NCBI RefSeq assembly: GCF_019393635.1
Contig: NC_057867.1
Coordinates: forward strand, 64,173,492 to 64,237,491
DNA length: 64,000 nucleotides
Direction: 5' to 3'
DNA from: Dromiciops gliroides
Taxonomy: Eukaryota > Chordata > Mammalia > Microbiotheria > Microbiotheriidae
Shown: piece after piece, positions 40,621-53,899 of the stretch
Numbering within the stretch: the stretch's first letter is position 1
Layout: every line of letters begins with the position of its first letter
Position numbers and translations under genes: made by a program
The notes under the pieces: generated by a model
What the model saw: the letters and a program-made list of their open reading frames with translations, nothing else
Told to the model about the DNA's origin: nothing
Database searches by the model: none

Positions 40621-40868
40621 TTATTGTTCAGTCATTTTCAACTCAGTGACCTCAATTTGGAGTTTTCTTGGCAAGGATACTGGAGTGGTTTGCCATTTCC
40701 TTCTCCAGCTCATTTTACAGATGAGGAAACTGAGGCAAACAGGGCAAATGACTTGCCCAGGGTCACACAACCAGAAAGTGTCTGAGGTCAGATTTGAACT
40801 CAGGAAGATGAGTCTTCCTAACTCCAAGGCTAGCACTCTATCCACTGTAGCACCACCTAGCTGTCCCT
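40621..40868 (-). repeat. MAR1-type SINE
   Basis: Complete inverted copy: 'tgttcagtcattttcaactc', 'gtggtttgccatttccttct', 'tcacacaaccagaaagtgtc' and an end at 'agcaccacctagctgtcc'. Confidence 0.9.
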
Positions 40869-40879
40869 AACTAAACATA

Positions 40880-41360
40880 TAAGACATCACATGTTACTGA
40901 GATGATGCTCCAGGCACTAGGTACTATGATCTTATCAGAAGAATCATAGGAACAAGGGATTTTGAACTCATTTTACAGAGGTGATTCAGGAAGGCTTCAC
41001 GGCAGAGGTGAGATGTGCCCCATGCCTTGAAAAATGGGCTGATTTGGGATAAGCAGAGAGGAGGAGGAATGGCATTCCAGACAGGAGGAACAGACCGACT
41101 AAGGGCAGAGAGAGGAGAAAATGTATGGCAGTGCAAGGAGACTTGGCTGGCATATTTGAGAGGATTCCAGGGGTAAGGTGGGAGGTAGAGGTTGGAGCTG
41201 GGTTGTGGAATCCTTGAATAGTAAGCTGAGGAATTTGGACTTTCTTCTGTAGGCCATGGGCAGCCACTTCTGGTTCCTAAGCAAGGGAGGGCTATGGTAG
41301 GAATGGTTCTTTGGAAAGCATTTGCTACCAGATGTGATTTGCAATGAGAAGCAGCTTTAC
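40880..41360. repeat. Ancient interspersed repeat, family not assigned
   Basis: 'tcaggaaggcttcacggcag', 'gcattccagacaggaggaac' and 'gactttcttctgtaggcca' recur in similar order at 63020-63260 in this window. It is a known kind of old mammalian repeat, but I cannot name the family with confidence. No coding function is claimed. Confidence 0.5.
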
Positions 41361-42132
41361 AGGAAGTTTGGCCCCAAAGAACCAAGCTCTTGAGAGCATT
41401 TGGGCTGGTATGCTCTCCTGGTCCAATGCCCTTCTGCATGTTGTTTTGGTTTTTAACATGATTCCATCCCTTCAGCTCTGAAAGACAGAGGCCAAGAAGA
41501 AAGGCTCTCCCCCATACCTACTCCCCTTCTCTTGGCTCCAACCAGAAGCAAGCATCTGTTCAGAGCTTGCCTGGCCTCCCAGAGCTGCTTAGGATACTGA
41601 ACTAGGAAGAAGAAGAAGGGAGCAACATATGGGGGCTTGAGCTCCCGCAGGAGGCTGATGGACTGTTGTATGCCATAGGAGAGTGAGGGCGGGGGGAATG
41701 GAAAATTACCCCAGGCCTCCATCCCTTGCAAGCTTGCAAGGGGCTGCTTTGGGCACAACCCTTCTCTCAGAGACTTTGCACTATCGATTTTCTTCTCATG
41801 AACCCTGAACTAAAAGCTCACTTCCCATGTGAGAGCAAGACAGTAGACACCCTTTGGATGCTAACATAAATTTCTCCCTTCTCTCTGACACTGGGAGTGA
41901 TCTCATCTGGTTGGAATTCTAAATATCACACCTTATGGGATTATCTTGTCAAGCTTCTGGGGGGGGGGGTCATTGAGCCTGATTGTAAGAAAAATCACTG
42001 AGGCACTTTGATGATTGTGAAATCAGAACTTTTCGGCAACCACAGCCTCATCTGTTATTCTCAAGGCATATTGGTCAATTAGTGTGGACACATAGAGAGG
42101 AAATGCATTGTCATCAAAAATATGTTAAAAGA

Positions 42133-42264
42133 GGAGCAGCTAGGTGGCACAGTGGATAAAGCACTGGCCCTGCATTCAGGAGGACCTGAGTCAGACACTT
42201 GACACTTACTAGCTGTGTGACCCTGGGCAAGTCACTTAACCCTCATTGCCCCCCACAAAAAAAG
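42133..42264 (+). repeat. WSINE1-like SINE with a short internal deletion
   Basis: The core between 'gacctgagt' and 'cagacacttgacac' lacks about 13-16 bp of consensus. The deletion ends are short repeats (gagt/tcag). Duplication aatatgttaaaaga at 42119-42132 and 42265-42278. Confidence 0.92.
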
Positions 42265-43554
42265 AATATGTTAAAAGAAAGAGAGGATGGCCCCCAGCAC
42301 ATTAGGTAGATCCCACACTGGGAAAATTTGTGGGAATACATAGCCAAAGATGGATGGATGGATGGATGAATGGAAGAAAAGGCATTGATTTAGTGCTTAC
42401 TAAGAACCACGAAGAAAGGAGCAAAGCATGGAGGGCTTATGATCTACCGAACTTGGACCAAGCTAGGCCAACAAAAGCTTTTTCCTCATATCACTGAAAT
42501 TCAGAGGGCAGGAGGCAGAATTTCCAAGTCCTCCAGTAACAGAGAAACAACTGGGCTTAGTACCTAGTTAGCAATAATACTTATTTAAAATAGAAAAGTC
42601 ACCACAGAAGCCTATACCTCTCATTCTGTTGTTTTACTATGTACCCTCAACCCCGCCCTAGATCAACAGAACTTTTTAAGGTTTTTTAATATTTGTCCCC
42701 AGTACCAAAGTGCCTAGTTATGGTTCTGCTGATGCACATCGATGAGCCTATGGATTCACTGAAGTATTAGAACATGGAGGACAGCCCTCACTACAGGTCA
42801 TTATGGGCTGAATGAAATGGGTGTGGGAAAGGGGAATGATCCCCCCAGAATAGCCACAGTCACTTCGAGCCACAAGCCTTCCTCACTAATTTCCCTTCTC
42901 AACCCAACTTTCCTTGGCCTAGATAGCAAGCCCCAACACAGCAGAAAGATACTCAACTCTGGCTATGCTAAGTAATTCCCAGTCAGCCCTATGGGTCCTA
43001 AATATTCTTTCATGTCATCCTTTGTAAGCTCTAATGAGATGACAGCCAAGCCATCAATCCACCCCCCCTTGCCACTCTTAACCCCACACAGCCCCGCCTT
43101 GCTGCCATTCACTTCCATGCATGGCCCAAGGACTCCTTGGGACCAGGAGTCTTGCCTAATGAAACATCAAGATGTCAGGCCAAGAGGAATATGTCTCACT
43201 TCCCAGGCAATTACTGAGGCAGCTCAAGTGAAAAGTGACGTGTTGTTGTAATAAATAATCAACATGCTGTGTATACAGTTCTACATGCAGAGCAGGAATC
43301 CGACCACAGGATTGCAGGTTTCCTGGTAACTTGGGCCAAGGCTAATTCAGCCAGGGAAGACCTCATCCTTTGTATACTTTTGGAGAAAGCTCTACAGAGA
43401 TGGGCACAGATGCCAAGAGCCAGAAAGGCAAAGAAGGGAGACCAGTGCCCCAGGGGCACAGCAGCTGAGAAGCTGGCCAGAAAATGTTAGAGCAAGGGGG
43501 CCATGTGGGGGCCAGCAACTGAATTAGCAAAAATTCAGGAGTATGAAGGGAGTG

Positions 43555-43730
43555 GGAAAAGCATTACATTTGGAGCCAGGGGACTTTGGCTGAGATCCTG
43601 GCTCTGCTATTTACTCATCTGTATGACTCTGGACAAGTCATTTCACCCATCATTTATAAAATGAGAGTGTTGGACTAAGTTGATCTGTGAGGCTCCTTCT
43701 AGTTTCAAATCCAATGATCCTGAAATACTT
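43555..43730 (+). repeat. MIR-type SINE
   Basis: 'attacatttggagccagggg', 'gtatgactctggacaagtca' and 'aggctccttctagtttcaaa' in MIR order. From 43740 to 43850 an L2/MIR-like 'ctcaaagagcttacagtcta' block follows. Confidence 0.7.
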
Positions 43731-44389
43731 GGTACTAAACACCTAGTGCTATATGTTAAGGGAACTATAAAGTGAATAAAATGTGGTTGCTACCCTCAAA
43801 GAGCTTACAGTCTAGGTGGGGAGAAAATATATACACACCATTATCCATTAGTACAAGACCATGTTTACTAAGTGCCAAATTGTTTGGCCTCTCTGAGTCT
43901 GTTTTCTCATCTCTATAATGGATTCAACAATACTCTCACTGCTCATTTCATAAGGCTATTAGGAGCAAAGAACTTAGTCAAACTGGAAGAGTTCTAGAAA
44001 TGTCAACTAATGGTATTTTTACTATTTTTTCATTCTTCTTCCTACTACTACTTTATGGTTATATTGTTATTTCTGTTAGTTCTGAGGAGGGAGGGATCAG
44101 TGTGGCTTGGAGCAATCAGGGAAAGGTGAGATTTGGAGGTTGGCTAAGACTTGGCCAGATCAAGAAAGGGGAAGAATAAAGGGACAAAGGGAAGGAGGCT
44201 GAAAAGATGGGCCACTGGTGAGGGGAGCACAAAACACCTTCCATATCAAAGGGCAACACCTTCCAGAGATACCTACAAAGCCCAACATCTGCCCAACTCT
44301 GCCAAGTGTGGGTTTAGGTAGATGAGTTTCCTTTTCTGGCTCATCATCAATGTTAAGTATGGATGTGAACCCCTAAGCTCTGTCCCGGG

Positions 44390-46080
44390 TCCTTTTCTCC
44401 TTTCTCTTGACTTGCTCTCATTTTTTGACCTGACCTGCTCCCATTGTTTGGGACTATCATCTCTATGCAGATGATTCCCAGATCTCCCAGCTTCAGTCCC
44501 ACATTACCAATGATTCTAGGATGTATCCAATTTTATGGCATCTCAAACTCAACATGAAGAAAACAGAACTTATCATCTTTCCCCTCAAACCCACCCCTCT
44601 TCTGAACATGTCTATTTCTTTTTTTGCGTCTATTTCTTTTTTTTTTTAGAATAAAATGGTAGTTTATTTAGGGGCAAGGGAAGGGAAGAGGGGAGGGAAA
44701 GGAAACCATGAAAGAAATCCTTGGACTTCTCATGGGGAGATAGGCACAAAGCACGTGGCTCAGAGGTACCAATCTCCTTGAGCAGGAGACCGGCAGGTAC
44801 TTTTATGGGGGACTGATAGGGGGAGGGGTGACCATTTGACTGTGGAAAGTTCCTTTAGTGAGGGAGGACCATCCACCACAGGTAGTGACTAGAGGAATTG
44901 GGTGAGGGGTGGCTATGGATCTCTCTTCAGGACACAAAGGCCGCAGCCACACCCAAATTTATCTCCCCAGGGGTAAGGGAGATCAGAATGAAGGGTGGAG
45001 ATTGAATTTGGTTCTGCTTATCTCTCTAGGCATATCTGTCCTCAGGTTTAGTTTCTCAAGGAGAAGATTCCTTGATGTGCCCCAGAGAACTTCTGGGGTG
45101 TTCTGCACCCCATGACATTTCCCCACTTCTCTATATATTAGGAAAGGGGACAAAGATTCTTCTGAAACTGCTTCATGCTGACTGGGGGTCGAAGAAATCA
45201 TGGCACAAGGGAGGGGGAGGGGAGAGAAATGGAGAAGGCCTGGACCCAGGTGAGGAGCTGTGAGGTCCAGAGGCGTCATGTCTATACCTTTTTAAGGTAC
45301 CACTATCCTTCCAATGACCCAGACTCACAACCTTGGTGTCATACTCAGTTCCCCACTTTTGGGTCCCCCATGTACCCAATCAGTTGCCAAGTTTTATCAT
45401 TTCTACTTCTCTACCACCTCTCCCATATGCCCCTTTCTCTTGACTTACACAGCCACCACCCCTAGATCAGGTTCTCATTAGCTCTCACCTAGACCATTGT
45501 CATAGGCTCCTAATGGGTCACTGCCTCAAGTCTCTCCCCACTCCAATCCATCCTCCTCACAGATGCCCAAATGATATGTTTAGAGCACATGTCATTTCTC
45601 TCCAGTGGCTCCCTATGAATTCTAGAATCAAGTATAAATGTCTTTGTTTGACATTTAAAACTCCTCATAAGCTGACCCCAGCCTACTTTTCTAGCCTTGT
45701 TACCTATTACTCCTCTCCCACACATGTTCTAAGGTAGAGCTATACTATGCTGTGCAACTTAAGACCCCTTCTCTCATCTCCAGTGGAGTGCATGGTCTGC
45801 ACTCCATGCCTGGGAAGTGCTCTCTCCTCACCATTGCATCTTGGAATCTCTAGTTTCCTTCAAGGGCCCCCTTCAGTGTGAGAGATCTTTCCTGCCCCCC
45901 TAAACCTTGCAAGGTTTCCTTGTATCTGCCTTGTGTGATTTATAGCTATTTCTATATGTGCACATTATCTAACTCCACTTGAATATTCCTTGAAGCAGCA
46001 ACTGTCTTTGTCTTTGAATCTCCAGGCTCTAACTAAGAAAGTTCCTGACTTATAGTAGGCACTTAATACTTCTTCACCAG
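44390..46080 (+). repeat. LINE ORF2 and 3' end, CR1/L2 clade, split by a retrocopy
   Basis: 'atgcagatgattcccagatc' encodes the YADDSQI core of reverse transcriptase, and LKLNMKKTELIIF follows. After the insertion at 44623-45276 the same element resumes (TLVSYSVPHFWVPHV) and runs through LQWLPMNSRIKYKCLCLTFK to an L2-like tail near 46060. Decayed by stop codons. Confidence 0.8.
44623..45276 (-). mobile_element. Retrocopied 3' end of an endogenous retrovirus transcript (fossil)
   Basis: Read on the minus strand, it starts in noncoding 3' retroviral sequence and has a purine-rich tract next to an LTR start TGTCATGG at about 45117. The LTR has a TATA-like CATAAAAG, an AATAAA and then a poly(A) tail. 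It lacks U5 after the poly(A) site. This is the layout of a 5'-truncated retroviral RNA copied by LINE machinery, not a provirus or solo LTR. Nearly identical ~16-bp target duplications flank it (about 44607-44622 and 45277-45292). The viral family is not determined. No viral gene is present. Confidence 0.65.
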
Positions 46081-46129
46081 GCCAGAAGCAGATAAACAGA
46101 GAATGGTTCCTATAATATAGCACCCCCTC

Positions 46130-46330
46130 CCGATATCTATAGCATCATGTGGTTTGCAAAGCACTTTCCCATGAGGTAAAGTAGTACACAACTTCTAAAC
46201 CCTGTTTTATAGAAGAGAAAACTGAGGTTTCAAGACTGGGAGGAACTTCCTCAAGGTGACACTGCTACTGAGTGGCAGGGCTTGAACTCGAACCCAGATC
46301 TCTTGGCTATGATTCCACTGCCTTCCAATC
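46130..46330 (-). repeat. MIR-type SINE
   Basis: 'gtggtttgcaaagcactttc', 'agaagagaaaactgaggttt' and 'cttgaactcgaacccagatc' on the plus strand are the inverted MIR. Confidence 0.8.
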
Positions 46331-47099
46331 TGCAAGCCTCTCAGCTGCATATTCTGCATTGTACTGGGCAGTCCATACATTATTCTCAATGTCCTTGGGC
46401 AGCAAGATAGCAGGCAATGTAATTTCCCCTTCCCATTACTCCTAAAAGGCTGAATCTTCCAAATATTCGTATATATTGAGGGAGGGAACCCAATTTTCTT
46501 TATTAAACCTTTCTGGAATCCTTTCAATAAGTAATATCTGACACAAGAAGCCAATGTGTCAGCAAAACTCACTTCTCCTGAACCTGCAAACTGCCAAGGC
46601 CCTGTTCATACGCTTCCAAGGTGTAAAACTCATTGTGTACCCTGAAGGATGAGGAGATGAAAGAGGGGATGGGGACTCTAGCCACCCAGGACCTAGTAGA
46701 GCATGAGGAGGGACCCCACAAGCACATCTAATGGTGCCTTAGTCTTGAACATTCACCAATAAAGCTACTCTGAGTGGAAACTGCTCATTTGGTTGCTTTT
46801 GGAAGGTTGTCACAAATCCATATGTTAGACTGCAATTTTTTCCAAAGACTGTGTGCATTTCTGCCCAGATTGGAAGTGTCGGCCAATTGGGCCAGCTGGA
46901 GGGTGACTGCTAGCAGCAGAGCTAGGCTGAGAAGGAAGCGTTCCACCCCCTTCACCCCAGCCCCAACATTCAAGGACCTAGAGTCGAGTCCTGATGTTCT
47001 CCTGAGTTGAGGCAGGGTCACTGGTACTTGCTCCTCTACCCATCAAATGCAGAAGGCTAAATTATGACTTCGCAAGTCTGTGTATAGAAAGGGCTGCAT

Positions 47100-47300
47100 A
47101 GTCAGGGTCTTGAGAGGAAGTGTGGTGCCATGAAGAGAACAATGCCCTGGGAATCAGAAAGCCTGGGGTCTCATCTTGACTTTACCATGAACCAGCTGCC
47201 TGACCTCGAGAAAGCTACTTCATCTTTCTCTCTCTAGGCTTCAGTTTTCCTTATGTGTAAAACCAAGGGGTCAGACTCTCTAAGGTTCTGTCCGGCTTTT
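47100..47300 (+). repeat. MIR-type SINE
   Basis: 'gtgccatgaagagaacaatg', 'ctgcctgacctcgagaaagc' and 'ctctaaggttctgtccggct' in order. Confidence 0.72.
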
Positions 47301-48439
47301 GATTTGTTTGATCTCAAGCCCTCCCTGTTCTTCCTGGGGCTCATGTGATCATGTACATGGAGCAGACACTCTGTGGAAAATGTTAGGGACCTGGAAGCGC
47401 CAATGGCGAACTCACATATTTCTGTACCTGCAGCTTTAAGGAGGTGCTTGGTAGTGCCTATCATTGGTCTACTAAGAATCCATCATCCTCAAGGAGCATC
47501 TTCACTCTCCAGTGATTAGAAGACAACAAGGAAACTTCCTTCTAATGTGCAGCAACTAAAGTTTATAGTGACTCATAAACAGTACGCTGGCGCTTTTATA
47601 CTCGGCTGATCGTTGTTTTCCATTTAGGATCGTTTATCTCAGAAATAACTCAGTACCATGGACAGTCACTGGAAATTGTCATTATGTATCTATAAATGCA
47701 GATGGCTTCCCTGGAAAGAGTGCCGGCTGCTTCCCAAGAGGATGTGGGATTAAAACAAAGGTGTTAATAACGTTAGAAACCACATGGGAAACTGTGCACA
47801 GAATATACTAGCTCCTCTTAAAGCCCAGGCTCCAATCCAAACTTAAATTGATATCTTCAAATAAATAGGTTATAAGAATGTGAAGCACGATCTACACGTC
47901 TTAGCTTCTCAAAGCACCCCCTTGAGGGGACTAGAAGAGTAACAAGCCACTCCCATTAGAATACCTCTTCTCTCCTCACAAGGCAAGCCTTTAGTCCGCC
48001 TTCTCTAGGTTCTTCTCCCACTCCAGAGCTCACCTTTCTTCCTCATTACTTTCAGTGCCTGAAGAGCTAGATCATCCAACAGACACATCAAGTAGGTGGT
48101 TCAAGGCTCTAGTGCATGTAGATATTCCCAAGTTTATTGGGAGAGAAGTAATTAGGTTGGGGTTCCTCCTCTCCAAGACAAGAGTTTCACCATTTTATAT
48201 CCCTGGGGGCCCAGGGGTGGGTATACTTGAGTGTTAGTGCCCTCCCCTGCCCTGACTCCACCATTGAGCCCATCCTCACTCATGTGAATGGCTAAGTAAA
48301 ATGACTGAACACTGAGGACTTATGGCCAGGGGTTAGGACAGAGCCCTTCCCAATATAAGCAATGTCCCATTTCCTTGCTTACCATGACATTCCTCAGACC
48401 ATCATTACCTTATATAGGGTTTAGCTTCTTTTTCTCTAA

Positions 48440-49985
48440 AATAAGGGTCTGAGATTTTTAACCTGGATTCTTGTGAACTTGTTGGGTTTTAAAATATATA
48501 TATTCTGATAACTGTAACTGTATAATTGTTTTCCTTTGTAAAGTGTAAAAGAGGATCACAGTAGCATCCTCATCTCTCGCTATTCTGACCCATCTTCCAT
48601 TCATCTGCCAAAATGGTAAGGCCCAGCTCTGACTGTGGCATGTCATTCCTCCTCACATACTCTATGCAGGGGTTCTTAGCCTCGGGGCTGTGAACCTGTT
48701 TTGTCATTAATATTCTAAAAACTCTGTTAATATAATTAATTTCCTCTGTAATGCTATGTATTTTCTTTCATGCATTTATAAGCATTATTCTGAGAAGGGC
48801 TCCATAGGTTTCACCAGATGGGTAAAGGGGTCCATGACTCAAGAAGAAAAGGTGAAGAATTCCTATTCTGTAGTGTGGCTAAACTGGCTGCCTTGTTGTT
48901 CCTCAGATATGACATTCCATCCTCTACCCCCATGTCTTTTCACAGGCTGTACCCAATGCCAGGAATGCCTTTCCTCCTCATCTCCACCTTTCAGAATTCC
49001 TGGTTTTCTTTACAGCCCTTCTACGATGTGAGGGCTTTTTTGATGTCTCTTGTTTCCTTTGTACACATTTTCTATATGTGTAAGGGGAGGACACTAACAC
49101 TCTAGTTGTTCCTCTCAAAAGAACAAAGTTCTGGAAGATGGGCTGTTTCACTTGTTTTTTCTTTGTGTCCTTGATGCCTTACACAGTACTTGGCACATAT
49201 TTGTAAATGCTTGCTGGTTGATTGACAGACAAAAACCTTACAGCACCAGTGAAAATGTTAGACAATGTGCAAATGAGCCTATTTTCCATTTTCACGGCGT
49301 TATGTTAAAGGTGAGTCACACTAGTTAGTGGGCATGGATGGGCATTACTGCTCCATTGGAGAGAATATCCAGGTTGTTGAGCTCACAAAGCCACTGGGAT
49401 TCGAACATTACAGGAATTTTTTAAAGAGTAATTATGATACTCGAGTTTGAAAACCTTTCTCTTAGTTTGTAATATTTGATGATCAAAGTCCTAGTGCCTG
49501 AGGGTCCTTTTTTTCATTTCAGGAACTTGTGACTTCATCAGCAGAGGCATTCCTTCCATCAACCCAGATGTCAGCCCCTCTCTAATGTAGACGTCCCTGC
49601 TCAGGAAGAAGGGGGAAATATTGATGCTCCCCAAGGAATCTAGCAGCTGAAGTATGAAGAAGACACAAGGCCGAGAAGCTAGAAATCACAAATCCTTCTC
49701 ATCCCAGACAACTGCATGCCAGCAACAGACTGGCTTGATGGGAAAAGCACATTTGGCATCAAAGTCTCTGGGGTCAAAGCCTGGTTCTGGAAACATCGGA
49801 AGCTTGGGTAAGTACCTTTCTCTTTCTGAGCCTCAGTTTCTTCTATAAAATGAGGGTTAAGAGTTCTTAACCTGGAGTCTGTGAATGTCTTTTTAATATC
49901 CTGATAACAGTATTTTAACATAATTGGCTTCCTAACATTAGGAATTTTATTTTATGTATTGAAAAGCCTGATTCTAGGAAGGTGT
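48440..49985. repeat. Three copies of one short DNA-transposon-like repeat
   Basis: At 48667-48880 a near-complete copy runs from 'ggggttcttagcct' through 'tataagcattattctgagaa' to 'ggggtccatgactca'. Fragments of the same family lie at 48445-48550 ('tttttaacctggattcttgt') and 49855-49985 ('agttcttaacctggagtctg'). The layout resembles a hAT-type nonautonomous element; the family name is uncertain. Confidence 0.55.
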
Positions 49986-50770
49986 GTATATGTATATATG
50001 GATTGACTTCCCCAGACTGCCAAGGGGTTACATGACGTAAGATCCCAAGGACTCCTGGGGTAGATGGCCTCCGGGGTCCTTTCCAATCCTATAAGTCTGG
50101 GAAAACCTGGTTGGCAGGAGCAAGGCAAGTCAGCAGCTTCCTTGTATTCCCTGCCAGAGATTGTCAGAACCCACCTAGGTGGGTTTATCTGTCAGAACTC
50201 ACCTTGCCTCTGGCCTGGGCCAAATGCTCAAGCCTTACTCTAGAGAGGTTTCTCGGAGCGAGTGGGGCCACCCTTTGCTTCTCTTGTTCCTCCCTTCCAG
50301 AATGCTTTGTGATCTCCCCTATAAACTATCCATCCCACTGCCTCTTGAAAGCCCCCTCAGTCTCAGGAAGTCATTCCATTCCATTCCATTCACCAAGTCT
50401 TTTACTCCATGCTACGTCCCAGGAAAGACAAAAAGCACAACAACCTCTGCCTTCAAGAAGTTTATATTCTCGTAGGAACACACAATGTGTATGCAGATAA
50501 GAAAATGCAGAGCATATACAAAGTTCTTTTAAGACAGTGATATGGAGATTCTAAAAGACAAAGGGAAGAAGGCAGTGCATTCTAGGCAAAGTGAAGGAGC
50601 CTGGGCAAGGGGCTAGAGGAGGAAGGGGGGGACGGCATGGATGGTCCAACATTCTGGGAATACAAAGTATGTGAAGGGGAGTGATATCAGGATAAGACCA
50701 TAGAGGTAGCTGGGAGTCAGACTGAGGACTTGGCATTTTGTCCTCGGGGCAATAGGAGGCCACTAAAGTT
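49640..50770. repeat. MIR fragment and an unassigned ancient repeat
   Basis: 49740-49860 has a MIR-like stretch ('tttctgagcctcagtttctt'). 50380-50770 has the unassigned old repeat also seen at 40880 and 63020 ('gtgcattctaggcaaagtga', 'ataggaggccactaaagttt'). A (CCATT)n run is at 50374-50391. 49990-50370 shows nothing clear. Confidence 0.45.
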
Positions 50771-52129
50771 TCTTGAACAAAACACATTCACTTTCCCTCC
50801 CCAGTTCCTGTAAGATTTCCTATTTCTGCCACATAGGGACAGGCTGGAAAATACTTCTGGTTTCCTTTGGTTGCTTCATGTGGATTGGGATTGTTTCTCC
50901 AGCTAGAGCAAAAGCTCATAGAGGGCAGGAGCCATGGCCAGGTCATCTTTGGATGTCCAACAACAGCACCATGCCCAGGGCCTTGGATAGACAGATCCAA
51001 TCCATGTTGGCTGAGTGAGAGGGGAGACCCTTATCTTGGGATCCCCATTGCCTAGCAGAGCACACAGTAAGTACTCAGTGATGGTTGGTTGAGTTGGCTC
51101 AGATCACAAGGGCCAAGAAAGCCCCTGCTCTCCCCAGGCAGCCAAGTGGTTTTGGGTAAATGATGTGTCGGGTTGTAGAATCACTGCAGGTGCTGTGTGA
51201 AGGGCAGTTTGTCCCATTAGCTGCCTTTGTGCTTTATTGGGAAGAAAGAACAGTAAATCACTAACAGCTATTATCAGCAGAGGGTGAGTCACTTGAAATA
51301 TGAGCCTGAAGAGCCCAACCAAGTGACACATTCATTTACAGAAACCCCTTTCTTTCCTGGCCTGACACCCTAAAGGGTACTTGAGCAGCTAGGACCTCAA
51401 GAAGGAGATGCCAGCCCTGATCAGCTGCATGAAGATCTCTTGCAGGTATGGTGTCATTCATTTGTGGACTACAAGGGCCCTTAGGAATCTACTGTTTCAA
51501 CCTCTTCCTTTTACAGATGAGGAAACCCCGCACAGGGAAGGGGCTTGGCTGAGGCAGGATTTGAACCCTGTTCTTCTGCCTCCAAATCGATACAAGTTGT
51601 CCTAGCCGTCTGGTGAATAGAGAACCACAGAGGAGGTAGGACAGCACCAATGTTAGTCCAGTGTCCCCGATCTTTTCTGGTAGTCCCCCCACTCCTAGAA
51701 TGGCTGACCTGCTCCCCTCTGCCTCAAAGCATCTCTATCTACTGTGTGCATGTAATAGTGTACCCCATCCCCTTACCTCCTTACCTGCTCCTTAAAGGCA
51801 GGGGCATTTTTGGCTTTTGACTTTGTACCTTGAACACAGTAGGTACTTAAATGGTCGTTGGATCGTTCCCTGCTATGTTAGGAACAGAACAGGATTGGGA
51901 AAAGTCTTACTCACTTCATTTACCAATAAGGGAATCGAGACATCTGGAGGTGAACTGAATTGCCCAAGGTCACACAAATAGGAAGTGGCAATGCCAGACT
52001 TGAACTCGGTTTCCCCAGCTCAAGATCCAGTAGTGGAAAAGACTTGTCTGGTGCCGAGCATGCACAGCCTGGGATTGTTGGGCAGCTTTTAGGGCCCCAG
52101 AACTTGTCTTATCCCTGTCTCTCTCCCTA

Positions 52130-52345
52130 GGCTTGATGCACAATAGATAGAACACTGGGCTGGAGTCAGGAAGACCAGCCTTCAAATCTAGCCTCGGACA
52201 CTTCTTGGGCAAGTCACTTAACTTCTCTCTACTTCAGTTTCCTCATCTGTATCTTGCAGGGTTGTTGTAATGATGCTAAATGTGTAAAAAAAATGCTTAG
52301 CACAGTGCCCAGCATTCAGTAAGCACTTAATAAATGCTTTTTCCC
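52130..52345 (+). repeat. MIR/CORE-SINE with L2-like tail
   Basis: 'gatagaacactgggctggag', 'ttcctcatctgtatcttgca' and 'cagtaagcacttaataaatg' in order. Confidence 0.78.
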
Positions 52346-53434
52346 CTTTCCATCCCTGGTGCTTCTGCTCTGTCAGCCCACCTGCTGACTGGAGCCACCT
52401 GGGTGACCTTTCTCACCTGGTGGCAGTCTCCTGGACTGAAGAAGCCTGTTCGTACTCTGCAACACTCCCAAGATTGTGGCTGCTTCCGGGGAGGCTGCAG
52501 AGGACCCTCATCCCAACAGCTGAAACAAGAAAATCCTGGAGACCTCCCCCTCCCCAAACTCTGAGCAGCCAGCCCACTTTCTCTGGCGCTTTTTGCTCAG
52601 CCTGGAAGGATAAAGCCTTCTCCCTTTGCATTTGTGGGGGCGTTAAAGGTAATGAACAAGAAACTCAGGTAAAATCCCATTGTAGCAAATACCATTACAA
52701 GGAAGACTTCCATAATAGTGAAGCCATCAAAGGCTTTGTTGAGCTGATTACAAGTCATCTCATCCAAGCACTTTCTCTTGTCCCTCTCCATTTAATAGTC
52801 CTCTCTAATGAAAGGAACTCGATTGTATGCTGTTTGCATGGGGAGCAGAGGGGGGGAAGCAGCCCTGTCATCAAGTCCAAGTCGAGTTGACCCTTGGGCT
52901 TTGCTCACCACTCCTCCTAGGGCACATACTTTTAAAGCATACAGACAGACCTAACTGCTGGGAAAGGAGGCAGGGATGGGGTTATTGGACTCCAATGTCT
53001 CTATTCGTCTAGCTGATGTGCTCTCCGACAGGCTAAGTATGCGTGGATGTTCATTTCCAATCCCGAAGCTTCTTTGTCCTTCAACAAGCTCTTACCAAGT
53101 ACCTACCATGGAGTCGGCTCTTGGAAAGGGCTTCCTAGTCCCTTGCTCCTTTCAGCAAACTCCCTCTACAAGAAAACAATGGAGAACTACCACAACAAGC
53201 ATCCTTCCAGTCCTAAGAATGACCAATGGCTTTTCCCCCCATCACTTTAAACCCTAACACCCAAAGTGAATAAATTGGGCTTTTCTAGCGGCTCCCTTGG
53301 GGAAGTAATGCATGAACCCACCCCACCCCCACTCCAGCTTCCTCACTGGAGGGCTGTCAGTCCTTCTCTCCGGGAAGCTTGGATCAGGCTACTGAGGGGC
53401 AGAATAATGATAGTGACGCTGTCTCCAATATTGC

Positions 53435-53640
53435 AGAGTGTCTCTTTCTGAAGGGTTCAAAGCCCTCTGCCGACATGATCCAATTTGGACTCCCAACTAT
53501 GTTGAAAGGCAGGAGGCAGCAGCAGGCATGATTATTATCATTCCCATTTCACAGAATCGGGCCCAGGAGGGAGCAGAGACAGGTTAAGTGACTTGCAAAA
53601 GGTCACAAAATGACTCAGTTGTAGGGACAGAAATAGAATG
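53435..53640 (-). repeat. MIR-type SINE
   Basis: 'attcccatttcacagaatcg' and 'ttaagtgacttgcaaaaggt' match the inverted MIR. Confidence 0.7.
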
Positions 53641-53899
53641 AGGCTCTTGGCTCCCTCTTTATTTTCCCTCCGTGTCTCTGTCTCCCCCTTTCTCCATGAA
53701 GTACCTGCTGTCTGTATAGCCAGGTTTCTTCCAGGACAACATAGCTGAGAGGCCCAGGAAAGCTAGGACTTCCTGCAAGTTGAACTCCTTGGCACAAAAA
53801 GCCCCAGAAAGCAGCCTTATTTCCCCTCTACTACCTATCACGGAAGCTAGAAGGGCCTTCAGAAATGAGCCATTCATACACTCTCCCAGTCAAACTGGT

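Noticed and set aside
44909-45465. Short frames inside the retroviral retrocopy
   Set aside because: They lie in LTR and 3' noncoding sequence and resemble no viral protein.
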